DNA of 64,000 bases from an uncultured Granulosicoccaceae bacterium (GCA_937922945.1 CAKZUP010000009.1:25035-89034), one strand, 5' to 3'; shown: positions 34,209 through 43,567, numbered from the stretch's first letter. The notes: generated by a model from the sequence alone, not told the origin. A program made the numbers and translations.

Positions 34209-36578
34209 TCAAATAGTCGAGTTAACGATTAACGTACGCTCATTCAGTCCAATAACGTTCACAGAATGCGAGGGACGTGAATCACCCGACCACCTCTCGT
34301 GAACATCAACTCTGACGTTTTCTGTATCCCAACTCACGCCAACCTCCAACAACGATGCCTGCTGTTCCTGATAGCGCCATGAATCCCCATCGTCGGTGAA
34401 AATCCGTTGCGTAGCTTTTCCAGAACCTGGCCCAACAAAAACGATAATTGAAACCTGTGTTGCATCGTGTGGGGAATGTGCCTGCCAGTCTTCGGCTATG
34501 GGTAGTACGGCGCCTGCACGGACAAATACGGGCAACGACCCTAACGGCGCATCGACCACGACGGTTTCGCCACCGGCGTACCAGGGGGCGGTGTTGGTTG
34601 TGAAATCAACATGCGGATCAAAAGCAAACCATCCTTCCGAATGAGCGGGCAGATAAACTGACCGCGTGATATCACCCTTGCGAATGACAGGCGCTACCAG
34701 AACACCATCACCGACCATAAATTGGGTGTGATCGTTAATGCAGCTATCGTCATCGAAGTGCAGCATCATCGGTGCAATGGTTGGCTCACCGGTTTCGTGC
34801 GAGTGCCAACTCAGGTGATATAACAAGGGAAGAAATCGATAGCGAAGCGTTAGCACCGATTGTATCTGTGCTTCAACCTCAGGATACATCCAAGGCAGTG
34901 TTGCTGGGTTTGTTTCCTGCGGTTTCCATGAATTCATTACAGCACGCGGGTGCAGACACATCATTTCCACCCAGCGACAAAGCAATTCAGCGTCTGGTTT
35001 GGGTCCATCGAACCCGCCAATATCGTGCCCGTGAAAGGGCAAACCGGACAGACTCATTGACAAGCCATTGGCTAAATTCCATTCCAATGTATGCCAGGAT
35101 GTTTTGTTATCACCACTCCACGTTTGCGCATAGCGCGCGATACCCACAGGGCCTGCGCGTGAAATGGTGTAGGGACGTTTTTTCGGTTCATGTGCAAGCG
35201 TTGCTTCAAAGCTTGCACGCAACATCAGTAAGGCCTGAATAGGCCGCACATCCATGGCTTTTAACGGGCTACCAAATCCGTTTACTGTTGCCTGCTCATC
35301 CCAGATTTCACATTCATTGTTATCATTCCATGTTGATGTAAAACCGGCTTCAAGCACTTGCTTTGTCACACCTGCTTGCCACCACTGAACGGTTTGCGGG
35401 TGAGTAAAATCGAGGCTGGCACCTGGGCCTCCCCAGAACATTTCAATAGCGGGCTCACCCTTTCCATCTTTTATAAAGCCACCAAATGCCGCCACTTCAT
35501 CGAACAACGGGTGCTCACGCAACAACACGGGCTTGATATTGGCGCAGGTATGCAACCCGGCGTTTTTTAACCGGGCAAAAAAAGCGTTTTTATCGGGGAA
35601 TTTTTTGGTATTCCATGTGAAGACATAGCGCCGACCATCATCTCTGGTGGTATAACCAGAACCTGAATGTACTGCACTTAATGGCATTGATCTTTTATAA
35701 GACTCTTCTACAAAGTCGAGTATCGCACTTTGCGCATTGTCTGCATCGGCTAGATGCATGGATGTGTGCGCAAAGCCCATCGACCATCGTGGTTGAAAGT
35801 GCGGCTTGCCCACCAGAGACTGAAAACGACTAACAACCTCAGCCAATGATGGCCCATCGACAATGTAGTAAACCAGAGCCTTCTCATACGCTTCCACCAC
35901 ACGGTAGTGTTTGTGATAATTCGAATGTTCCGCACCAAGATCGATATTGGTTTCAGCGAACGTATCGTAGAACACGCCACAATAGCCTTGCGCATGGTTA
36001 CCAGTGATAATCCAGGGCACATGTTTGTATAACGGATCGGAGGTTTCAGCGTTATAACCCAACGCATCGGTTTGCAGAACACGAAAACGTTTGCCGGTTC
36101 TATCCAACGAGCCAGCTTTATCGCCCAAGCCAAGGTGCAGACTGGTTAAATCTCGCAGTTGTGCATGTTGAATAAGCCCACGATTGGGCAACACACGATA
36201 CGCAGCCATAGGGCGATCTTGTAAAAGCATTTGCGCCCTTCCATTGCGAATTCTGTCGATATCGATTGACAGCGACTCGCCCTTTACTGTTAGCGAGAAA
36301 TGCTCACTGTGCAAAGCAGTTGCATCGGCTGACATTGTCGTTGGCGGGTTACTGAACCCATCGCTGGCCAGACGACTCCGACCCTGCCAGTCGATGTCTG
36401 TGTCCGGTGGCGCAATCATCCAGGTATTGGCAACAAAGTCGTTATCCTCTGGCAATATTGCCACGCGGCAAAGCCAGGGCTCCAGAATGTCCAGCTTTAA
36501 CTGATAACCAGAACTCAGCGAGGCCACAGCACCGGTATCTGTTTTTACCAGGCCAGAGTTTATTTGCAGCACACTCAT
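34209..36578 (-). CDS. GH31 alpha-glucosidase
   Basis: 789 residues. N-terminal beta-sandwich (1-240), a catalytic barrel with FTSTWNDNNECEIWDEQ near 405-421 (Asp nucleophile in WNDNNE), the acid/base segment WSGDNKTSW near 475-483 and GHDIGGFDG near 510, followed by a C-terminal beta domain. No signal peptide, so it is probably cytoplasmic. Family members cleave alpha-glucosides and, in sub-groups, alpha-xylosides or sulfoquinovosides; the QQRWY-type sulfoquinovosidase motif was not noticed. The gene is followed after 7 bases by the enolase-superfamily gene, suggesting a shared catabolic operon for an oligosaccharide and a sugar acid. Confidence 0.9.
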   Translation of the reverse strand: MSVLQINSGLVKTDTGAVASLSSGYQLKLDILEPWLCRVAILPEDNDFVANTWMIAPPDTDIDWQGRSRLASDGFSNPPTTMSADATALHSEHFSLTVKGESLSIDIDRIRNGRAQMLLQDRPMAAYRVLPNRGLIQHAQLRDLTSLHLGLGDKAGSLDRTGKRFRVLQTDALGYNAETSDPLYKHVPWIITGNHAQGYCGVFYDTFAETNIDLGAEHSNYHKHYRVVEAYEKALVYYIVDGPSLAEVVSRFQSLVGKPHFQPRWSMGFAHTSMHLADADNAQSAILDFVEESYKRSMPLSAVHSGSGYTTRDDGRRYVFTWNTKKFPDKNAFFARLKNAGLHTCANIKPVLLREHPLFDEVAAFGGFIKDGKGEPAIEMFWGGPGASLDFTHPQTVQWWQAGVTKQVLEAGFTSTWNDNNECEIWDEQATVNGFGSPLKAMDVRPIQALLMLRASFEATLAHEPKKRPYTISRAGPVGIARYAQTWSGDNKTSWHTLEWNLANGLSMSLSGLPFHGHDIGGFDGPKPDAELLCRWVEMMCLHPRAVMNSWKPQETNPATLPWMYPEVEAQIQSVLTLRYRFLPLLYHLSWHSHETGEPTIAPMMLHFDDDSCINDHTQFMVGDGVLVAPVIRKGDITRSVYLPAHSEGWFAFDPHVDFTTNTAPWYAGGETVVVDAPLGSLPVFVRAGAVLPIAEDWQAHSPHDATQVSIIVFVGPGSGKATQRIFTDDGDSWRYQEQQASLLEVGVSWDTENVRVDVHERWSGDSRPSHSVNVIGLNERTLIVNSTI

Positions 36579-36700
36579 CGTAGAACGATTCTCGGCAGCT
36601 CAGACTAGGTTGAGCGGCAGCACAGGTGAATTTACTTAAAGTACGAATAGTGCCTCAATTCATCGCTATACTGCAACGATACCAACGCCAGATTTCAATC

Positions 36701-37684
36701 ATGTTCTACTCAAACACGCCGCTCGATCGGGCTGACCATCTTCGCAGTGATGGTGCGACGCTTAAAACACTTTTTGAATCCGAGCGTGCGTTGCTACTAC
36801 CCGTCTGGCGCGGAAAACTGTTGGTTGGTGACAAAAACAACGTAGCTGGCAACTCAGGGCCGGCAATGATCACTATTCCAGTTACGCAGTGCCCAGCAAG
36901 CGCCGATGCAGACTTGTTCTTAGGCTTGCTCGATACAACACCTGTTTTCGCCCGCAGCTTATCGAGTCTCGAAGAACCCCAACTAACGAGCTGGCTTTCA
37001 CTCGCTCAAACAACAGAGCCCGAATTCAACGCGGTTCGTTTCGACGACTTACGCGTTATCGGACCCGCACTCAACGCCAACGATGGCGCACTCATGGCTT
37101 ACGCACGCGGATTGTTGTTCTGGCACGACAGTTGTCGATTCTGCAGTCGATGTGGGCACGCCTTGCATAGCATAAATGGTGGACACGCCAAGACTTGCGA
37201 CAACTCTGCATGCAACTACCAGAGCTTTCCACGCACAGACCCAGCAGTTATTATGCTGGTTACTCACGATGCAACTAATAATGCACCTGCACAATGCCTG
37301 TTGGGAAGAAACGCGGCATGGCCGAAAGGCGTTTTTTCCACACTGGCAGGTTTTGTGGAAACCGGTGAAAGCCTTGAGCAAGGCGTGCAACGCGAAGTAT
37401 TTGAAGAAGCGAATATAAGAACAGAGAACGTTCGCTACATTGCATCACAACCATGGCCCTTCCCACGATCTATCATGCTCGGCTTTGAAGCCACAGCAAC
37501 AAGCACGGAAATAACCATAGACCCGAAAGAACTCGATGATGCCCGCTGGTTCACCGCAGAAGAACTCAAAACATTTGGCACATGGGGTGATGAACAATAC
37601 GAATTTCAATTACCAAGAACTGATTCAATAGCAAGATTTTTGATCGATCGCTGGATAAAGGAGCATGAATTAACGGCAAGCTGA
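36701..37684 (+). CDS. nudC: NAD(H) diphosphatase / NAD-capped RNA hydrolase NudC
   Basis: 327 residues from the ATG at 36701; an ATG at 36626 would add 25 non-conserved residues. A variable N-terminal domain precedes a zinc ribbon (CRFCSRCG, then CDNSACNY), then the Nudix box GFVETGESLEQGVQREVFEE (its terminal residues read ANI instead of GxU), and the NudC signature SQPWPFPRSIMLGF. The enzyme cleaves NADH to NMNH and AMP and removes NAD caps from RNA. It is monocistronic, with a 265-base gap before the start of the next gene frame. The zinc ribbon has four Cys, so zinc binding is likely. Confidence 0.95.
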   Translation: MFYSNTPLDRADHLRSDGATLKTLFESERALLLPVWRGKLLVGDKNNVAGNSGPAMITIPVTQCPASADADLFLGLLDTTPVFARSLSSLEEPQLTSWLSLAQTTEPEFNAVRFDDLRVIGPALNANDGALMAYARGLLFWHDSCRFCSRCGHALHSINGGHAKTCDNSACNYQSFPRTDPAVIMLVTHDATNNAPAQCLLGRNAAWPKGVFSTLAGFVETGESLEQGVQREVFEEANIRTENVRYIASQPWPFPRSIMLGFEATATSTEITIDPKELDDARWFTAEELKTFGTWGDEQYEFQLPRTDSIARFLIDRWIKEHELTAS

Positions 37685-37976
37685 ACTCCACAATTGTTAT
37701 TACCTGAGCAAAGCGTTGGTCAACCGCTGGCGGTGTTTTCTGCAAGCGCGGCTTGAACAGCGCTATATAATTTTCATTCGAACCAGTGTGGCTGAGCGGT
37801 CCTGTTCTTTCGCTGAATGAAACGCTGTAATTGTAAAAGCCAGTCTGATCTCCCTCTATTCAATCGCCATTAAAGTATGCAGTTGCAATAGATGTTCAGT
37901 TGTCATTCAGTATTGTCCCTATATGCTGCGCTCAAACACTACAAAACACACTAAGACTGACTCAGGGAGATTGACA

Positions 37977-39125
37977 ATGAAAGGCAAAATCACTGGTATA
38001 GCGCTCAGCGGACTCATTTTAAGCACCACACAATCGATGGCAGTTGAAATAAATCTGCCTGGTATTAGCATCGACGACAAAAGCGTTACCGTTGGCGTTG
38101 TGTCCATCACGGAAGGTGATGTGGTTTTTACCGAGGGAAAAACCAACTCGGGAGAATTCAGCGGTCGCGAAATCATCAACGCTGATCATTCTCGCAGCAA
38201 CTTCGAAGGCAATGATTTGGTCGGTACACGAATTTCCGGCTCAAACTTTTCCCGCTCTAATTTAAGCATGGCCAACCTCCGCGGCGCACGCATTTCGGGT
38301 TCAATACTCTCTCGGGCCAATCTGACTCAAGTTAATATTTACGGCGCTCTTATTTCATCGTCAGATTTCTCCAGAGCCAAACTAGGCCAAGTCGTCGCCG
38401 CCGATTCGCACATAAGAAACTCAGACTTATCGCGGGCAAACTTTGATGGCGCAGACCTCAGCGGAGTCGTTTTTGAAAATTCTGATTTAAGCCGCGCCAG
38501 CTTTATAGGCGCTTGCCTTTACGGGGCGCGTTTTATCAATTCAAATTTCTCAAGGGCAAACTTCACCGATGCCGTATTAACCGACACTGCTAACACGCGC
38601 AGCGAATTCTCCCGAGCCACTATGGAAAAAGTTGATCGCGTATCTTCGTGTGGGCGCACCAGCGGCAAAACCACACAGCCGGATGGATGGTCAAGCTCAA
38701 TGAAAACTGAGATCATCCGAAAAGACATAGCGGCTGCCAGTTCAATTCTTGCAGCGCTTAGTACCGGTGAGAATGCCAAAATAGACCTGACAGTCAATTT
38801 CGCGTTTAACTCTGACCTTATCGAGGGCAACGCTCGCGAACAGCTCAGAGAAATTGGCATTGCTTTAAACGATGCTGAACTGGCTGGAACAGCTATTCTT
38901 ATTCAAGGCCATACCGATAGTACCGGCGATGCCAGCTACAACGCTGACTTATCGAATCGACGAGCGTTGCGGGTAATGAGGATTCTGGTTGACCGCTACG
39001 AAATCGATCGACAGCGACTGGCAGTAGAAGGTATGGGGGAAATTGACCCAATAGCTGATAACGCATCCGATACCGGACGCGCAATTAATCGTCGAGTCAC
39101 GTTGGTTAATGTTGGGGCTCAGTGA
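37977..39125 (+). CDS. Exported pentapeptide-repeat / OmpA-domain fusion
   Basis: 382 residues from the ATG at 37977, which follows GGGAG and opens a clear signal peptide (1-22, cleavage after SMA); an ATG 54 bases upstream is rejected. Residues about 66-218 are pentapeptide repeats. A five-residue signature [HFL]SR[AS]x starts at residues 71, 91, 111, 131, 151, 171, 191 and 211, exactly 20 residues apart, which is one turn of a four-sided beta-solenoid. Residues about 268-378 are an OmpA peptidoglycan-binding domain (ILIQGHTDSTGDASYN, then NRRV). The product should be periplasmic, a solenoid tethered to murein. Partner and role unknown. Confidence 0.9.
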   Translation: MKGKITGIALSGLILSTTQSMAVEINLPGISIDDKSVTVGVVSITEGDVVFTEGKTNSGEFSGREIINADHSRSNFEGNDLVGTRISGSNFSRSNLSMANLRGARISGSILSRANLTQVNIYGALISSSDFSRAKLGQVVAADSHIRNSDLSRANFDGADLSGVVFENSDLSRASFIGACLYGARFINSNFSRANFTDAVLTDTANTRSEFSRATMEKVDRVSSCGRTSGKTTQPDGWSSSMKTEIIRKDIAAASSILAALSTGENAKIDLTVNFAFNSDLIEGNAREQLREIGIALNDAELAGTAILIQGHTDSTGDASYNADLSNRRALRVMRILVDRYEIDRQRLAVEGMGEIDPIADNASDTGRAINRRVTLVNVGAQ

Positions 39126-39172
39126 ATCTCGATAGACATCGATTTTCATCGTTAATAACCTACCCACAAGCC

Positions 39173-40030
39173 TTAGTCATCGACATTCAACCATTGCCAA
39201 AATTCCGCTGGCAGTGGCGTAAGCTTACCTTCCAGTGTCCATTCATTGTCTTTTGCCAACGACACAATCGCACCGATTCGATCATCACGCAATGGATGAG
39301 TCGTAGCAAAGCGTTCCAGAATATTGGGGTTTCGGTTTGTGTCACCAGTAAGGTCGCCCATCACCTCGAATAAATCTGCCGCACCGTTTACATGCCCGTA
39401 GAGTGCATTGACCCCGCGAAGTGCCGCCTCGTCGGCGGCGCTTTCCATGCTGCGTGTGAACTGCATGCTCGTTAATGTTGTCGCCTTATTGAGGAAACGC
39501 TCTGCCAACCCTGAAGAGCCAGTAATAAAAGAGGTAAAAATCAACGAGGTGACACCGCCACCTAATGCCGCCATTGGATCTCGATGGTTTATATGGGCAA
39601 TTTCGTGCGCCATGACCATCGCAAGTGCATTCTCGTGCGGAATTTCTTTCAACAGCCCACGGTAAAAAACCAGGTTGCCACCCATCGTTGCAAACGCATT
39701 GAACACGTTTTCGCTATTGTAGTGAACGTCAACAGCCACCGATTCACCCAATTGCATGCCAGGCGAAACACGGATCGCAAGCTCATTCAAATAGCGAATC
39801 ATCTCGGGTGATGCACCGGCACTGTTAAGATCGATTCCGAGTTTGTCAGAAACCTGCTTTTCATAGGTAAACGGCACGCGCTTTGCCATAAACCCACCGA
39901 GAAATTGCAGCGCGACAACCAGAAGCACCAGAAATAGCGTTGCAGCTAACAACAATTTAAAAAACTGCGTGTAAGGGTTCACACGCGTAATATTGATTCC
40001 TTCTGGAGGCTGGCGGTTTTCGTAGCGCAT
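39173..40030 (-). CDS. M48-family membrane metallopeptidase
   Basis: 285 residues. One N-terminal transmembrane helix (about 23-47) precedes an M48 domain: HEIAHINHRDP near 143-153 carries the zinc histidines, and SMESAADEAALRG near 195-207 the third-ligand Glu with ExxxD. ERFATTHPLRDDRI near the C-terminus is the family's STHP-like motif. It is probably periplasm-facing, resembling BepA/LoiP/HtpX-like housekeeping proteases. It is the last gene of a three-gene minus-strand group with two YbjQ-family genes, 10 bases after the second. The convergent pentapeptide/OmpA gene ends 47 bases away. Confidence 0.92.
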   Translation of the reverse strand: MRYENRQPPEGINITRVNPYTQFFKLLLAATLFLVLLVVALQFLGGFMAKRVPFTYEKQVSDKLGIDLNSAGASPEMIRYLNELAIRVSPGMQLGESVAVDVHYNSENVFNAFATMGGNLVFYRGLLKEIPHENALAMVMAHEIAHINHRDPMAALGGGVTSLIFTSFITGSSGLAERFLNKATTLTSMQFTRSMESAADEAALRGVNALYGHVNGAADLFEVMGDLTGDTNRNPNILERFATTHPLRDDRIGAIVSLAKDNEWTLEGKLTPLPAEFWQWLNVDD

Positions 40031-40040
40031 GTTCGTCCGT

Positions 40041-40619
40041 TTAAGTTTCGCTTGACTCAGTGGTGTCTATACCACCATTGTTAATGGCACTCGCATTGCC
40101 AACACTACGATGACTGATTGCTCTATCACCTGATGCGGCAATGTTTGTACTAGACGAGTCAATAGTCGGAGCATTATTCGCATCGTTACCCGATACTAAC
40201 GCAGTACCGTACGCAAGCACTTCAATAGCACCAGCTCGTCCTGTTGCAATACGACTGGTTTCCAACTTCACATTGAATACGTAGTCTGCTTTTAAATCCT
40301 GTGCGTTGCTTTTCATCCGCAACAAAGCTTCACGACGCCCTCGGTCGAGTAGGGATTCAAACGGCGTCACCCTTCCACCGAATATATTGATTAACCCGGC
40401 AGTAAACGATTTAAAGTAATCAGACGCGATTACAACACCACCGGTCACAAGGTGCTGCTGATACGGTTGGTCGTCGACCGGGTATCTACTGGCAATGGCG
40501 GGCAATGAATTGCTTTCCAGCTCCCTTTTAACCAGGCTTTTTAAATGCCGCTTCTCGGCTATTTGCCCGAATATCAGCCCGCAGCTCATGAGCACCAGAA
40601 ATAAGACGCCTTCAATCAC
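40041..40619 (-). CDS. Membrane-anchored YbjQ (UPF0145/DUF74)-family protein
   Basis: 192 residues. An N-terminal hydrophobic helix (about 2-20) anchors a YbjQ-like domain; FTAGLINIFGGRVTPFESLLDRGRREALLRM and the following ADYVFNVKLETS segment are typical (these lie at about 71-120). The C-terminal 40 residues are Ser/Asn/Ala-rich and disordered. YbjQ proteins form pentamers and have been suggested to bind metals, but the function is unproven. The GTG start overlaps the stop of the preceding YbjQ gene by eight bases, indicating translational coupling. Confidence 0.86.
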   Translation of the reverse strand: MIEGVLFLVLMSCGLIFGQIAEKRHLKSLVKRELESNSLPAIASRYPVDDQPYQQHLVTGGVVIASDYFKSFTAGLINIFGGRVTPFESLLDRGRREALLRMKSNAQDLKADYVFNVKLETSRIATGRAGAIEVLAYGTALVSGNDANNAPTIDSSSTNIAASGDRAISHRSVGNASAINNGGIDTTESSET

Positions 40620-40935
40620 GATCAGCGATCTCTACTGCACTGCCATAAACAAATATTTCAGCAGCGCCGGCAGCAATACTGGATGTGCTATAGCGAACAT
40701 TGAGCACTGCATTCGCGCCTATTTGCTCGGCCTGCTCAACCAGCCGCAAAGTGGCTTCTTCCCGGGATTCGTGCAGCAATTCCGTATACCCTCGCAGCTC
40801 ACCACCGAAAATATTCTTGAAAAACGCCATAAAATCCCGCCCCACATGCTTTGAACGAACTGAACTGCCCTGCACCAACCCAAGGTGACGCACCACCTTA
40901 TGATCCGGCAATATCTCCAGATTACTGATTAACAT
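40612..40935 (-). CDS. YbjQ (UPF0145/DUF74)-family protein
   Basis: 107 residues from the ATG at 40933-40935, which has GAGG about nine bases upstream; a longer frame to 40995 adds residues not typical of the family. Features are FKNIFGGELRGYTELLHESREEATLRL and QIGANAVLNVRYSTSS (about 47-90), the full YbjQ fold with no anchor. It is the first gene of the YbjQ - YbjQ - M48 protease group. The two YbjQ proteins differ mainly by the second one's membrane anchor and tail, so they may form a mixed complex at the membrane. Function is unknown. Confidence 0.88.
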   Translation of the reverse strand: MLISNLEILPDHKVVRHLGLVQGSSVRSKHVGRDFMAFFKNIFGGELRGYTELLHESREEATLRLVEQAEQIGANAVLNVRYSTSSIAAGAAEIFVYGSAVEIADRD

Positions 40936-41012
40936 TTCAACCAACCTCACACAATTAGATGCCCCTAGTGTAACTGCAACGCTGCAAGCCACCAAACGGT
41001 TACAATATCGGT

Positions 41013-41819
41013 ATGTCTGTTACCTGCCTCATTACCGCCCTGCCCAGTGAAGCCCGGCCGCTCATCACCCACTTTGGCATGCGCAGTTTTGCACACCCGC
41101 ATTTGAAAATGCATGCCTCAGATACAATGGTTTTGTTGCAATGTGGTGTAGGGAAATTGAACGCAGCTGTTGCCACCGCGACTATGTTGAACTCGTGCCC
41201 CACGGTTTCATCCATTATTAACGTGGGCATTGCCGGCAGCGACCAGCCCTTGGGTGAAACACTAATAGCGCATCACGTTCAGGATGAAGCAAGCGCTCAA
41301 CAGTGGTTCCCGCATTTACCGTCGGTTCGCAAACTACCCAAGCTTACATCTGTGCGGGTATTAAGCGTTGATACCCCGGCAAACGATTACAAACAACACA
41401 CTGCGTTTGATATGGAAGCGGCTGGCATATTTGCCGCAGCCACCAAAGTGCTCGATTTGGCATTTATACACAGCCTTAAAGTGGTGTCGGATAACAAACA
41501 AATAAACATCGAGGCCATAACGGCAGAATCGGTTCATGCCAGCATACAATGCGCCATACCTGCAATCGAGCAGCTGCGCGATGCTTTACCCTTCGATGCA
41601 CTGCCATCAACTGCAACTACCGATGCATTAGCCGAAGCAGTACAAGCCCGAATACACTACACAGAAACCGAGAAACACGCACTGGTACAGCTCTTGAACC
41701 GCCACCGGGCATTGCTTAAAACGCTTCCCAGTGAGACCGAACTAGTACAGCTTGAAAGCGCAAAGGCTATTCGCCACCAGCTAACAAAAACTATAGATCA
41801 GGCTCATGTCGAATACTAA
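41013..41819 (+). CDS. Nucleoside phosphorylase / MTA-SAH nucleosidase-like protein
   Basis: 268 residues. The nucleoside phosphorylase fold is seen in TALPSEARPLI (8-18), LLQCGVGKLNAAVA (41-54), NVGIAGS (70-76), the catalytic-type segment FDMEAAGIFAA (132-142, Glu135) and KVVSDN with Asp160, which match the E. coli MTA/SAH nucleosidase Glu174 and Asp197 positions. About 100 extra C-terminal residues are helical and charged. The region around the purine-binding part is shortened. The gene precedes the SPL-like radical SAM gene by 27 bases and likely shares an operon with it. A nucleosidase that removes 5'-deoxyadenosine would fit a radical SAM partner, but this is inference. Confidence 0.82.
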   Translation: MSVTCLITALPSEARPLITHFGMRSFAHPHLKMHASDTMVLLQCGVGKLNAAVATATMLNSCPTVSSIINVGIAGSDQPLGETLIAHHVQDEASAQQWFPHLPSVRKLPKLTSVRVLSVDTPANDYKQHTAFDMEAAGIFAAATKVLDLAFIHSLKVVSDNKQINIEAITAESVHASIQCAIPAIEQLRDALPFDALPSTATTDALAEAVQARIHYTETEKHALVQLLNRHRALLKTLPSETELVQLESAKAIRHQLTKTIDQAHVEY

Positions 41820-41846
41820 CCGTCAACCCGGTATTGGCCGATAAGC

Positions 41847-42839
41847 ATGGACACCATTTACATTGAAAATGAGGTGCTCACACACCCAAGAACCATAGCG
41901 ATGCTAAAGCGCTTTCCAAACGCCCGTCAGGTGCCCATAGAGCGCTATACGGACGTGTTCAACGCTCCAGCCCAAAATTTTCGTATTCAAAAATCCAATC
42001 CGGCACTTATTCTGGCGAATAAACACGGGAATCGGGTATTGCCAACACCTGCTGACTACCACATTGGTGGCAAAAACAATTACTACTTTTCTCACATGCT
42101 TAACTGTATATACGATTGCCGGTACTGTTTTTTGCAAGGCATGTATCGGTCGGCGAATTACGTTGTTTTTGTCAACTATGAAGACTTCTTCCACGACATT
42201 GAAACCACGATATCGACCCATTCCAGCCCCAGCTGGTATTTTTCAGGTTACGACTGCGACTCCCTTGCACTTGAGCCAATGACTCACTTTATCGATGAGT
42301 GTATTGATGCGTTTAGTCATATGCCCAACGGGAATCTGGAAATAAGAACCAAGAGCACGCAAATACGAAACCTGCTGTCTCGACCCGCCATAGATAACTG
42401 TGTCATTGCCTACAGCCTCTCCCCTGAAAAGATCGCTACACAGGAAGAGCATAAAACGCCAAGTGTATCGAAGCGTATCGAGGCGTTAAAATCGCTACAA
42501 GCGCATGGTTGGAAAATTGGTTTGCGGTTCGACCCCATCCTTAAAGCCGATAATTTTGAATCACTGTATTCTGAACTTTTCGATCAAGTGTTTAGTCATC
42601 TCGAGATTCAGTCGATTCATTCTGTCAGCCTGGGTCCATTTCGCTTACCGAAGCCATTTTTTAAAAAAATGATTCGTTTATACCCAGAGTCTTCATTGCT
42701 AGCGGCCAATATGCACAAGCGTGGAAATATGTTGTCGTATGATGAGCAATCAGAACAAGCGCTGCTCAGCTTTTGTGAAACACAGTTACTAAAGCGAATA
42801 AAACCAGCTCAGTATTTTCCATGCGTGAGCGTGTCATGA
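41847..42839 (+). CDS. Spore photoproduct lyase family radical SAM protein
   Basis: 330 residues. The radical SAM cluster motif is CIYDCRYC (Cys87, Cys91, Cys94), followed by FLQGMY as in SPL's CxxxCxxCYLQ. Cys137 (SGYDCDSLALEPMT) sits 43 residues after Cys94, equivalent to the hydrogen-donor Cys141 of Bacillus SPL, which is 44 after its Cys97. RIEALKSLQAHGWKIGLRFDPI (about 211-232) is another SPL-like segment. Bacillus SPL repairs the spore photoproduct (5-thyminyl-dihydrothymine) with SAM. Here there is no sign of sporulation, so the lesion or substrate is uncertain. The gene is in the middle of a three-gene operon. Confidence 0.87.
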   Translation: MDTIYIENEVLTHPRTIAMLKRFPNARQVPIERYTDVFNAPAQNFRIQKSNPALILANKHGNRVLPTPADYHIGGKNNYYFSHMLNCIYDCRYCFLQGMYRSANYVVFVNYEDFFHDIETTISTHSSPSWYFSGYDCDSLALEPMTHFIDECIDAFSHMPNGNLEIRTKSTQIRNLLSRPAIDNCVIAYSLSPEKIATQEEHKTPSVSKRIEALKSLQAHGWKIGLRFDPILKADNFESLYSELFDQVFSHLEIQSIHSVSLGPFRLPKPFFKKMIRLYPESSLLAANMHKRGNMLSYDEQSEQALLSFCETQLLKRIKPAQYFPCVSVS

Positions 42840-43567
42840 GAATCGTTCTTGTTACAGGTCACTCGAAAGGCATTGGTAACGCAATAACGCATCGGCTATT
42901 GGAACATGGGCACGGTGTAGTGGGGGTTTCTCGTTCAAGCACTGATTCACACGACAATTTGCACCAGGTCAGTACCGATCTTGCCGACTTAAAAAATATC
43001 GCGTCACTTGGCGAACTGCTTTCAGAAACAGCTCAGCCGTTTCCAGCCAGCAACCCCGACATAAACCTTCTGCAATCAATTGATGCTGTAGTCTGTAACG
43101 CAGGTGTCGGAAAGTTTGGTGCGCTAGAAAATTTTTCGATTGAGCAAATAGAACACAATTTAAGACTAAATCTGGTTAGTCCACTGGCAGTGGTTCGAAC
43201 ACTTATGCCGTATCTTAAAACAAAGGCACGTAGCGACATTGTTTTCATCGGCTCAGAATCCGGTTTACAGGCCGGCCGCTTCGGCAGCATATACAGTGCA
43301 GCCAAGTTCGGGTTACGAGGCGCAGCACAATCACTTAGAACTGAATGCGCCAATGCAAACTGCCATGTTGGTATTGTTAACCCGGGTATGGTTAGAACCG
43401 ACTTCTTTAGTAACCTTTCTTTCGAACCCGGGCAGGCAGAACAGCACGCACTGCACGCCAATCAAGTGGCAGACGCGGTCATGAGTTTGCTTCAAGCAGC
43501 TGACAATGCGGTTGTGGAAGAAATAACGCTTCGCCCATTGCAACACGTTGTACAGAAAAAAAAGTGA
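42836..43567 (+). CDS. Short-chain dehydrogenase/reductase
   Basis: 243 residues from the ATG at 42836, which overlaps the SPL-like stop as ATGA; an in-frame ATG five codons earlier is possible. The Rossmann motif is VTGHSKGIGNAI (6-17), then NAGVGKFG, the active-site Ser in FIGSESGLQAG and the YSAAKFGLRG motif (Tyr-x3-Lys), so the enzyme looks catalytically complete. Its substrate is unknown. It is the last gene of the nucleosidase-like - SPL-like - SDR operon, and the overlap implies co-translation with the radical SAM protein. Confidence 0.92.
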   Translation: MRIVLVTGHSKGIGNAITHRLLEHGHGVVGVSRSSTDSHDNLHQVSTDLADLKNIASLGELLSETAQPFPASNPDINLLQSIDAVVCNAGVGKFGALENFSIEQIEHNLRLNLVSPLAVVRTLMPYLKTKARSDIVFIGSESGLQAGRFGSIYSAAKFGLRGAAQSLRTECANANCHVGIVNPGMVRTDFFSNLSFEPGQAEQHALHANQVADAVMSLLQAADNAVVEEITLRPLQHVVQKKK

